A DNA stretch of 5,273 nucleotides, from NCBI GenBank assembly GCA_025963815.1, contig JAOQAA010000349.1, forward strand, positions 1 to 5,273. The letters are read 5' to 3'. Both the position numbers and the translations under genes were made by a program. The stretch comes from Capsulimonas sp. Lineage in GTDB: Bacteria > Armatimonadota > Armatimonadia > Armatimonadales > Capsulimonadaceae. Positions 1 to 5,273 of the stretch are shown here, in pieces (positions within the stretch are counted from its first letter, which is position 1; the number at the start of each line of letters is the position of its first letter). The notes under the pieces were generated by a model that saw nothing but the letters and a program-made list of their open reading frames with translations, was not told the DNA's origin and ran no database searches.

Positions 1-2160
1 ATCCAAACCGACTTCTCCTTCGCCGCGCAGTACAGCGGCGGCGGCTATCAAACGGTCCCCTCGCCCGCCTCACCGGGATCGGGAAATATCCGGCTGCGCC
101 GCCAGTTCGCGGATACGGCGTACTGGAACCCGATCGTCACAACGGCTGCCGATGGGACGGCGAAGGTTTCGTTCACGATGCCCGACAATCTGACGACATG
201 GCGGGCGACGGCGCGGGCGATCACCGGGCAGACCGCCGTGGGGAGCACGACGCAGGAAACGATCTCCACACAGCCCTTTATTGTCCGCATGGCTCTGCCC
301 CGGTTCTATGTCGAGGGGGATGAGGCCGTCGTCAGCGCCATCGTCCAGAACTATACGAAGACCGACCGCACGGTGCGCGCCCACATCGACGCCCACGGCG
401 CGACCCTGACGGGCGACGCCGACCGGACCTTGCAGATCGCGGCCTCCAGCTCCCAGCGGATCGACTGGCGCGCCAAGATCACCGACCGCGCCTCCGTACG
501 ATTTACCGTCTCGGCGGACGGCGGGACCGACGCACAGGATGCGATTGAAAACACCCTACCGGCATTCCCGGACGGCCTGAAGACCGTCACGGCAAGCGCC
601 TCGGCGCTCACGGACGCCGACGCGAAAGAAACCGTCAACCTCGCCGATCTCCCGGCGGGCGCGACGGTCACGCTGACCCTGACGCCCTCGCTCGCCGCCG
701 CCGCGCTGGACGCCGTCCAGGATCTGAAGTCTTATCCATACGGCTGCGCGGAGCAGACGTCGAGCGCTCTGCTGCCCGATGTCGCCATCGCCCAAGCGCT
801 GCGCAGCCTCCCGTCGGGACGCACCGTTCCATGGGACGTCAACCGGGATGTTAGTCTTGCGCTGCAGAAACTCTATCGATACCAGCATCCCGATGGCGGC
901 TGGAACTGGTGGGAGTTCGACCAGACTGACGGCGACATGACGGCGTATGTCCTTCTGGCCCTCGTACGAACAAAAGCGGCGGGCTACACCGTGGATGAGC
1001 AGCGCATCCTGCGCGGGACAGACGCTTTGCTGAACCTCTTATCACAGCAGCAGGACGTCTCCATCCGCGCCGACTGGCTGGCGACGCTTGCCGAGGCCCG
1101 CCCGGCGGCCGCCGCGAAGCCGCTCGCCGATCTGTTCCCGCTGCGCGATCATCTGGACACCTACGGTCTGGCGTCGCTCTGCCTTGCTCTCGCGCATATT
1201 GGCGACGATCGCTCCATGAGACTGGCGGGCACAGTCGCCCAGGAGCTCGCCGGCAGCGCCGTGACGCGGGGCCGAACCACCCATTGGTCCGCGACGGAGG
1301 GTGGATACAGCTGGCGCAACGACGATGTGGACGCCACCGCGCACGTCCTGCGCGCCCTGCTCGCGGCTCGCCCCCACGACGAGCATATTGCCGGCGCGGT
1401 GCGCTGGCTGATGGCGAGCCGCGACGGCGCCTCCTGGAGCACGACCAAAAGCAGCTCCGAATCCCTGCTCGCCCTCGCGCAGTATATGAGCCAGACCAAA
1501 GAACTGACGCCAAGCTACAAGGCGCGTGTGATGCTGGACGGCGAACTGGTCAAACAGCTGGACGCCACGCCCAGCAGCGCGTTCGGCGAGCCTTTGACGC
1601 TGACACTCACTCCGGACCGTCTGAAGGGCCATCAAATGCTGACCGTGGACAAGCAGGGCGCGGGCGTGCTGTACGTCTCACGCGTCGTCGCCTCACTGAC
1701 GCCGCCGGATAAGGCAAAAGCAGAAGCGCACGGCCTAAGCGTCCATCGCCAGTTCCGGTTCGCCTCCGACGATCCCTCGCAGGCGAATAGCATCGCCTCC
1801 GGCGAAGTGATTGACGTAGAGGTGGAGATCAACGCCGACGCCGATTACCGGCATGTGATGATCGAAGATCCCGTCCCAGCCGGCTGCCAGATCGAAAGCG
1901 TCGGCGACGGGCAAAGCAGCTATCCAGTGGACTTCTGCGAAAATGGGGACGCCGGCTACATCCGCCAGGAAGTGCGCGACAGCAAAGTCGTCTTCTTCTT
2001 CGACCGCCTGCCCAAAGGACGCACGCGCCTGACCTATCGCCTCGACGCTGAAACGCCAGGCCGCTATCGCATCCTGCCCGACATCGCCGCCCTGACTTAC
2101 TTCCCGGAAGTACGCGGCAACAGCAGCCTCGCCACCGTTCAGATCGGAGAAATCAAATGA
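1..2160 (+). CDS. Alpha-2-macroglobulin family protein, 3' part (5' end outside window)
   Basis: Bacterial A2M proteins are large periplasmic or membrane-anchored protease traps that bind attacking proteases through an internal thioester. The frame is open from base 1, so the ATG at 178 is internal and 719 C-terminal residues are present; family members usually exceed 1,400. Fragment residues 8-31 are Gly/Ser/Pro-rich and may be the end of the bait region. The A2M domain follows (about 34-125, with FADTAYWNP and MPDNLTTWRATARA). The helical thioester domain (about 185-480) carries the intact thioester motif YPYGCAEQT, with Cys249 and Gln252 as the bond-forming pair, and a family-typical GGWNWWEF at 299-306. 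The C-terminal MG10/receptor-binding-like domain (about 565-719) includes IEDPVPAG, a DRLPKGRTRLTYR segment and YFPEVRGN. Cys629 and Cys646 in that domain could form a disulfide. The stop overlaps the next start by four bases. The family call is firm; which A2M subtype (lipoprotein or not) cannot be judged without the N-terminus. Confidence 0.93.
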   Translation: MQTDFSFAAQYSGGGYQTVPSPASPGSGNIRLRRQFADTAYWNPIVTTAADGTAKVSFTMPDNLTTWRATARAITGQTAVGSTTQETISTQPFIVRMALPRFYVEGDEAVVSAIVQNYTKTDRTVRAHIDAHGATLTGDADRTLQIAASSSQRIDWRAKITDRASVRFTVSADGGTDAQDAIENTLPAFPDGLKTVTASASALTDADAKETVNLADLPAGATVTLTLTPSLAAAALDAVQDLKSYPYGCAEQTSSALLPDVAIAQALRSLPSGRTVPWDVNRDVSLALQKLYRYQHPDGGWNWWEFDQTDGDMTAYVLLALVRTKAAGYTVDEQRILRGTDALLNLLSQQQDVSIRADWLATLAEARPAAAAKPLADLFPLRDHLDTYGLASLCLALAHIGDDRSMRLAGTVAQELAGSAVTRGRTTHWSATEGGYSWRNDDVDATAHVLRALLAARPHDEHIAGAVRWLMASRDGASWSTTKSSSESLLALAQYMSQTKELTPSYKARVMLDGELVKQLDATPSSAFGEPLTLTLTPDRLKGHQMLTVDKQGAGVLYVSRVVASLTPPDKAKAEAHGLSVHRQFRFASDDPSQANSIASGEVIDVEVEINADADYRHVMIEDPVPAGCQIESVGDGQSSYPVDFCENGDAGYIRQEVRDSKVVFFFDRLPKGRTRLTYRLDAETPGRYRILPDIAALTYFPEVRGNSSLATVQIGEIK
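2146..2150 (+). promoter_or_regulatory. Ribosome binding site for the redoxin gene, inside the A2M 3' end
   Basis: GGAGA lies six bases before the ATG at 2157, within the last codons of the A2M gene. With the ATGA overlap it supports coupled translation and fixes the redoxin start. Confidence 0.6.
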
Positions 2161-2708
2161 CGCGTTCGCGCACCCATTGCCGGCGGATCACAACCGCCGG
2201 CTGTCTCTTCTCCCTCGCCGCGCTGGGCGGCGTCACGGCAGCACAGACAGCCGGCGCCGCAAAGCCCGCCGACGGCCCCGCGATCGGCAGTCAGGCGCAA
2301 AGCTTTACCCTCGCCGATACCCAGGGCAAGCGCGTCTCGCTGTCGGATTATCAGGGCAAAGTCGTCGTGCTCAACTTCTGGGCCTTCTGGTGCGACACCT
2401 GGAAGGCCGAGATGCCCTCCCTGCGCGAACTCGCCCCACGACAGGACGAGCTGGGATTCCGTCTGGTCGCCGTCAGCGTCGACAGCGCCCGCCTCCCCGA
2501 GTTCCAAAATCGAACAGACGGGGGCAAAGTCCCCTTCCCTGTTCTTCTGGACAATCAAAAGCAAGTCTCCACCCAGTACAACATCGCCCACGTCCCCACC
2601 GTCGTCATCATCGACCGCGCGGGCAAGGTCCGTTACACCGCCCGCGCCTACCCCGGCAACCACGTCATCCTCGCCGAACTGCGCAAGATCGCCTCGTCGG
2701 GCGGATAG
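2157..2708 (+). CDS. Exported TlpA/AhpC-TSA-like redoxin with a CxxW active site
   Basis: This 183-residue thioredoxin-fold protein resembles TlpA/ResA-type thiol-disulfide proteins that work outside the cytoplasm. A basic N-terminus (RSRTHCRR) and a hydrophobic stretch (about 11-27) form a signal peptide, with likely cleavage after Ala28 or Ala29. The RR at 9-10 hints at Tat export but lacks a full Tat motif. The fold is marked by FTLAD near 50, the active-site segment NFWAFWCDTWKAEMP at 73-87, VAVSVD at 104-109 and the cis-proline loop HVPTVVIID at 145-153 (Pro147). The usual WCxxC is WCDTW: Cys79 is kept, while the resolving position is Trp82 (TGG at 2400-2402). Both other cysteines (8 and 16) lie in the signal peptide, so the mature protein has one cysteine. 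It therefore cannot do classical intramolecular dithiol chemistry; a one-cysteine peroxidase, mixed-disulfide or non-catalytic role is possible. The start overlaps the A2M stop (ATGA), implying co-expression. Family call is secure, function is not. Confidence 0.88.
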   Translation: MTRSRTHCRRITTAGCLFSLAALGGVTAAQTAGAAKPADGPAIGSQAQSFTLADTQGKRVSLSDYQGKVVVLNFWAFWCDTWKAEMPSLRELAPRQDELGFRLVAVSVDSARLPEFQNRTDGGKVPFPVLLDNQKQVSTQYNIAHVPTVVIIDRAGKVRYTARAYPGNHVILAELRKIASSGG

Positions 2709-2721
2709 GATGATCCGCCCG
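2698..2721 (+). repeat. Perfect 9-bp inverted repeat spanning the redoxin stop codon
   Basis: CGGGCGGAT (2698-2706) and ATCCGCCCG (2713-2721) are exact reverse complements separated by the six bases AGGATG. The GC-rich hairpin includes the first base of the TAG stop (2706-2708). No T-run follows, so it is not a classical intrinsic terminator. It could stabilise the upstream mRNA 3' end, attenuate read-through into the HAF gene, or serve as one arm of a bidirectional signal. Confidence 0.6.
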
Positions 2722-2732
2722 TCGCCGAAAGC

Positions 2733-2736
2733 AAGG
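2733..2736 (+). promoter_or_regulatory. Weak ribosome binding site for the HAF-repeat gene
   Basis: AAGG ends four bases before the ATG at 2741 and only one base before the in-frame TTG at 2738. This favours the ATG as start. The spacing is tight, so translation may be weak. Confidence 0.4.
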
Positions 2737-2740
2737 TTTG

Positions 2741-3835
2741 ATGAAACACGATCGAGCATTTGTCGCCGCAGTTCTGTCCGCAATCATTCTTCCTTTCTGC
2801 ATAGTTTCCGTCATCGGCGGAATGCAGTCCACAATCGTCGATCTTGGCTCTATGAGAGGGCAGACAAGCGCGGCAATGGCGATCAACAATGCCGACGATG
2901 TTGTCGGCCAAGCTAACTCTACCGCCTTCCTCTGGCGTCACGGCCATATGGCGAAGCTGCCGATGCTCTTGAATCGAAGCGACCCAAGCTCCCCTCCCGC
3001 AAACAGCATCGCCTATAGCATCAATGACGCCGGTGTGATCGCTGGGGATTGTGATACGGACGGGGGTGAAATCCTTGGGACCGAACGCGGACAGTACAAC
3101 GCGGTGCTATGGGATCATGGGGCCATTCGAGATCTTGGGTCGCTTCCCGGATATCTCTGCGCCAGCGCCAGGCATATCAACAACGCCGGCGTCACGGTTG
3201 GGCTGGGCGTGAACGAATCCATGGGCTTCGGAACCCATGAATACAAAGCAGCAGTGGGAGTCTACACGCCGGGGAAGACGTTTCGGATGTCAAACGCAAG
3301 GCTCTATGCGGAGAATAGCCAGGGAGATCGCGTCGAGGCGATCCAGATGCATGGCGCTACGCATATCCGCTTAACCATCAGCGGAGTAGCCCGCCTCTTG
3401 GACGAAATCAAATTCCCAGAAATGCCCCTGGATTTCTTCATCAATGATCAAAGGCAAGTAGTCATGAACGTCGGCAGACAAGGCAGTGGGGAGCCAGGCG
3501 ACAGCGACTCAATCGGATCCTATGTCGTCACCTGGAAGAACGGGTCGGGTCGGACGATCCTGCCCTCAATTACGGGCTTTCCGGAAACGAGCGCCTCAGG
3601 CATCAATAACCGAGGAGAGATCGTCGGCTTCGCTTACAATCCGTCTCAATATTCATCGGGAACGCGAGGGGTGCTCTGGAACGGATCGTCGATGGTCGAT
3701 CTCACCAAGACTTACGCGCAGGGCACATTTTGGACGATCGAACGAGCGGCGGGAATTAACGATTCCGGCGTCGTTGTCGGAACCGGCCGGGAAGCAGGAC
3801 TGAACCCGCGCGCGATCCTTCTGAAAACCCACTGA
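2741..3835 (+). CDS. Exported HAF-repeat protein
   Basis: This 364-residue protein matches the HAF family of probable extracellular repeat proteins, whose biochemical role is not established. Residues 1-27 form a signal peptide: basic MKHDR, then a hydrophobic segment. The repeat core is an Ile-Asn-Asn/Asp turn followed by Val-Val-Gly. Six copies are visible: AINNADDVVGQ (47), SINDAGVIAGD (93), HINNAGVTVGL (145), FINDQRQVVMN (233, degenerate), GINNRGEIVGF (287) and GINDSGVVVGT (338). Between them lie strand-like LW-x-x-G segments (AFLWRHG 62, AVLWDHG 121, GVLWNGS 310) and DLGS motifs (34, 131). The pattern suggests beta-propeller-like blades, which is inference. Residues 156-232 fit the repeat poorly. 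The ATG at 2741 is preferred over the TTG at 2738 because of the upstream AAGG. It lies 32 bases after the redoxin gene across a hairpin. GC content looks lower than in the flanking genes. Confidence 0.85.
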   Translation: MKHDRAFVAAVLSAIILPFCIVSVIGGMQSTIVDLGSMRGQTSAAMAINNADDVVGQANSTAFLWRHGHMAKLPMLLNRSDPSSPPANSIAYSINDAGVIAGDCDTDGGEILGTERGQYNAVLWDHGAIRDLGSLPGYLCASARHINNAGVTVGLGVNESMGFGTHEYKAAVGVYTPGKTFRMSNARLYAENSQGDRVEAIQMHGATHIRLTISGVARLLDEIKFPEMPLDFFINDQRQVVMNVGRQGSGEPGDSDSIGSYVVTWKNGSGRTILPSITGFPETSASGINNRGEIVGFAYNPSQYSSGTRGVLWNGSSMVDLTKTYAQGTFWTIERAAGINDSGVVVGTGREAGLNPRAILLKTH

Positions 3836-3859
3836 CCGACAGAATCAACTAATAAAATG

Positions 3860-3880
3860 TACGCCTGGTAATTAGGCGTA
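3860..3880 (+). terminator. Weak terminator-like hairpin after the HAF gene
   Basis: TACGCCT (3860-3866) and AGGCGTA (3874-3880) form a perfect 7-bp stem with a 7-base loop, 25 bases after the stop at 3835. Only AATTCTG follows, not a T-tract, so intrinsic termination would be inefficient. The position between the HAF gene and the next promoter supports a 3'-end role. Confidence 0.4.
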
Positions 3881-3889
3881 ATTCTGACC

Positions 3890-3918
3890 TTGCTCTAATC
3901 TCCAATCAGCCGTATAAT
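3890..3918 (+). promoter_or_regulatory. Sigma70-type promoter for the zinc-ribbon membrane protein gene
   Basis: A perfect -10 TATAAT (3913-3918) lies 17 bases after TTGCTC (3890-3895), which shares the TTG of the -35 consensus. Transcription would start near A3925, giving a leader of about 167 nt. The location, in AT-richer intergenic DNA between two same-strand genes, supports a real promoter. The weak -35 suggests modest or activator-assisted strength. Confidence 0.6.
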
Positions 3919-4057
3919 ATCCATAAGGCGAGCGTTGCACGTTGAGCTCCCGCGACTACTGCTGTGTTGGATGGTTAACGTGAATCATATTCGTAACTTT
4001 CTCCATAAATCCCCACGAGACCACACGGCAGCAGCATATTAGATCGCACTTTTCTCA

Positions 4058-4076
4058 ACGATCGCGCAGACGATCG
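4058..4076 (+). repeat. Twin ACGATCG repeats directly before the ribosome binding site
   Basis: ACGATCG occurs at 4058-4064 and again at 4070-4076, a 12-base period. The CGATCG core is self-complementary, so the pair can also form a 6-bp hairpin with the loop CGCAGA. It abuts the Shine-Dalgarno sequence and could be an operator or an RNA structure, or chance. Confidence 0.4.
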
Positions 4077-4082
4077 GAAAGG
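4076..4082 (+). promoter_or_regulatory. Ribosome binding site for the zinc-ribbon membrane protein gene
   Basis: GGAAAGG ends nine bases before the ATG at 4092. It supports this start, which keeps the N-terminal CxxC pair; the next in-frame ATG (4194) would remove the zinc ribbon. Confidence 0.55.
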
Positions 4083-4091
4083 CCATTCTTC

Positions 4092-5273
4092 ATGATCTGC
4101 CAGCAGTGCGGGGCGGAAACGCCCAGTGAAAAACATCCCTGCGTCGCCTGCGGACGCATTCCGACCAACGATTTCGCCACACCGCCCCCCACGATGGAGG
4201 CCGAGGCAAGCCAGTACCCCTACAGCGTGGAGGAGGCCGCAAATCCGTATCCAGGCAATCCGTATCCAGGTCAGGAATACGCCTTTCCTCCGCCCGCATA
4301 TCCCGCGTCTCCTGACGGCTATGCGCCGGCAGGAGACATCGCCACCGGTCCACCCCCTAATGCTAGCTTTCCCGAGCCGCTTCAGGAGGCGCCGAAATAC
4401 AAGCCGAGCGGTCGCAGCGGTCCGGGCGGCGTCGGCCTGCTGTGGCTGGCGGCGCTGATCGTCGGCCCCATCGTCGGGATCGTCTACGACAAGGTCTCCG
4501 GGTTCTTCAACCTCTTTCTTGTCTCGCCCATTCTGTTCGGCCTCCTGGCCGGAGTCGCACTGGCCGCCGTCATCAAGAAAAACAAGATTCGCAGCCCGGT
4601 AATCGCGGCATGCGCAGGCGCAGTCGCCGGCCTGATCAGCTTTGGAACGAATTACGTCAGCGACTGTCTCGCGCTGCGTCCCATGATCGTCAGCGTGTTC
4701 AGCCAGGACCTCGCCGACGCCAGCGGGACGCCATTGCCGAAAGCGCAAGCCCTGGTCGAGCGAAAACTGGGTCCGATACAGGAAATCCGTATCGCGTCCC
4801 GGCTCAAAGCCGCCAGCGGCGTTTCGATCAGCAGCACGCATGATTATTCGCACAGGGGCGGCGCACCGATCAGTGGCAATTTGTACTATGCGCTCGAATT
4901 ATTCGAAGCCGTGCTGATGTCGGGCGCAGCCGCGGCGGTCGCGGTCGGCGCCGCAGCGACGTTCTTCTGCGAACCATGCGAGAAGTGGTACACGACGCAT
5001 ACGATCTTCCGCGCCCACCCCAGCCGGTCCGTGGACATGACGAATTACGTCCGCGCCCAGGACTGGACAAGCGCCGCCACGCTCCCCGCCGCAGCGCCTG
5101 GCACGGACAAGAACCACTGCGACGTCATTGTCAAGCGCTGCCCTTCCTGCCGTGAGGGGCAGATCGAGGTGACAAACACGGTGGACAACTCCACCAAGAA
5201 GCTGCTCACCGCCAGCTTGCCGCAGCAAGCTTCGGCCAAACTCACGGAACTCGGCCGCCTGCCGAGCGCATAA
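4092..5273 (+). CDS. Membrane protein of unknown family with two zinc-ribbon-like cysteine clusters
   Basis: I do not recognise the family of this 393-residue protein. It begins with a zinc ribbon: MICQQCG and PCVACG give Cys3/Cys6/Cys17/Cys20. Residues 28-110 are a Pro/Tyr/Gly/Ala-rich, probably disordered linker with a tandem NPYPG pair (51-60). Hydrophobic segments at about 113-132, 139-161 and 168-188 look like membrane helices. Residues 190-262 form a soluble stretch, including a helix-like part (206-240) and SISSTHDYSHRG. A fourth hydrophobic segment lies at about 264-292. CEPCEKWY (293-300) follows, and CPSC (350-353) could complete a second zinc site with Cys293/Cys296; Cys343 is close by. 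With four helices the N- and C-terminal domains would share a side, presumably the cytoplasm. Its promoter and leader set it apart from the preceding genes. It is complete, ending with TAA at the window edge. It might be a sensor, scaffold or metal-related protein, but nothing seen assigns a function. Confidence 0.8.
   Translation: MICQQCGAETPSEKHPCVACGRIPTNDFATPPPTMEAEASQYPYSVEEAANPYPGNPYPGQEYAFPPPAYPASPDGYAPAGDIATGPPPNASFPEPLQEAPKYKPSGRSGPGGVGLLWLAALIVGPIVGIVYDKVSGFFNLFLVSPILFGLLAGVALAAVIKKNKIRSPVIAACAGAVAGLISFGTNYVSDCLALRPMIVSVFSQDLADASGTPLPKAQALVERKLGPIQEIRIASRLKAASGVSISSTHDYSHRGGAPISGNLYYALELFEAVLMSGAAAAVAVGAAATFFCEPCEKWYTTHTIFRAHPSRSVDMTNYVRAQDWTSAATLPAAAPGTDKNHCDVIVKRCPSCREGQIEVTNTVDNSTKKLLTASLPQQASAKLTELGRLPSA
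4242..4271 (+). repeat. Tandem 15-bp duplication in the membrane protein gene
   Basis: AATCCGTATCCAGGC (4242-4256) is followed directly by AATCCGTATCCAGGT (4257-4271), which differs only in the last base, a synonymous change. It is in frame and encodes NPYPG twice. The near identity suggests a recent duplication by slippage in the linker. Confidence 0.85.

Larger units (their letters stand above)
3925..4091 (+). other. Long, possibly structured 5' leader
   Basis: No credible gene lies here. By eye, CTGCTGTGTTGG (3959-3970) can pair imperfectly with CCACACGGCAGCAG (4021-4034). Inside that, GTTAACG (3974-3980) can pair with CGTAAC (3992-3997) with one bulged A. CTTTC (3997-4001) could pair with GAAAG (4077-4081) in the ribosome binding site. 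No known riboswitch class was recognised; the structure is a hand-drawn inference. Confidence 0.3.

Noticed and set aside
668..1620. Similar TLTLTP segments at about 668-690 and 1597-1616 as an internal duplication
   Set aside because: Only a few residues match, in beta-strand contexts where alternating Thr/Leu is common; no longer similarity surrounds them.
851..1635. Overlapping minus-strand reading frames within the A2M thioester domain
   Set aside because: Arg-rich translations without motifs, typical of the antisense of high-GC genes.
178..2160. ATG at 178 as the true A2M start
   Set aside because: The frame is open back to base 1 and the upstream residues continue the conserved A2M domain (FADTAYWNP), so the gene is cut by the window edge.
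2738..2740. TTG as start of the HAF-repeat gene
   Set aside because: The ATG immediately after it sits at a better distance from AAGG, and the TTG adds only one residue.
2139..2783. 214-residue minus-strand reading frame opposite the redoxin gene
   Set aside because: The + strand frame has a signal peptide and clear thioredoxin-fold motifs. The minus frame shows only low-complexity Gly/Asp/Arg-rich sequence.
3967..3991. Second promoter (TTGGAT with CATATT)
   Set aside because: The spacing is only 13 bases and both hexamers are poor.
3975..4853. 292-residue minus-strand reading frame opposite the membrane protein gene
   Set aside because: It is an antisense shadow in GC-rich coding DNA: no recognisable domain, and it runs through the promoter leader of a gene with clear zinc-ribbon and membrane features.

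Overview
The window carries four genes, all on the + strand. The DNA is GC-rich, with strong G/C preference at third codon positions in genes 1, 2 and 4. An alpha-2-macroglobulin (A2M), a secreted thioredoxin-fold protein and an exported HAF-repeat protein together suggest a high-GC bacterium with a cell envelope able to hold exported proteins, most likely diderm. Armatimonadota, Planctomycetota, Acidobacteriota or Proteobacteria would all fit. I lean weakly to Armatimonadota from general familiarity with such gene mixes, and the sequence does not prove it.

Region 1 (1-2708) is a two-gene translationally coupled unit. The first gene is the 3' part of a bacterial A2M; its 5' end lies outside the window. 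It has an intact thioester motif (CAEQ) and a C-terminal receptor-binding-like domain. Its stop codon overlaps the start of the second gene in an ATGA. That gene encodes a TlpA/AhpC-TSA-like redoxin with a signal peptide, whose usual CxxC active site reads C-D-T-W, so the predicted mature protein has one cysteine. Both products are expected outside the cytoplasm. The A2M would act as a thioester-armed protease trap; the redoxin's role beside it is open.

Region 2 (2709-3835) starts with a perfect 9-bp inverted repeat around the redoxin stop codon, followed by a HAF-repeat protein with a signal peptide and six INN/IND-type repeat cores. By eye its base composition is less GC-rich than its neighbours. 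It may be read through from the A2M-redoxin unit or have been inserted downstream of it.

Region 3 (3836-4091) is a 256-base AT-richer intergenic stretch. It holds a weak terminator-like hairpin, a sigma70-type promoter with a perfect TATAAT, and a leader of about 167 nt with possible secondary structure.

Region 4 (4092-5273) is one complete gene for a membrane protein I do not recognise. It has an N-terminal zinc ribbon, a Pro/Tyr/Gly-rich linker, three predicted membrane segments, a soluble loop, a fourth membrane segment and a second four-cysteine cluster at the C-terminal side. It is probably transcribed from its own promoter and is functionally separate from region 1. I saw no tRNA, rRNA, CRISPR array, insertion sequence or attachment site.
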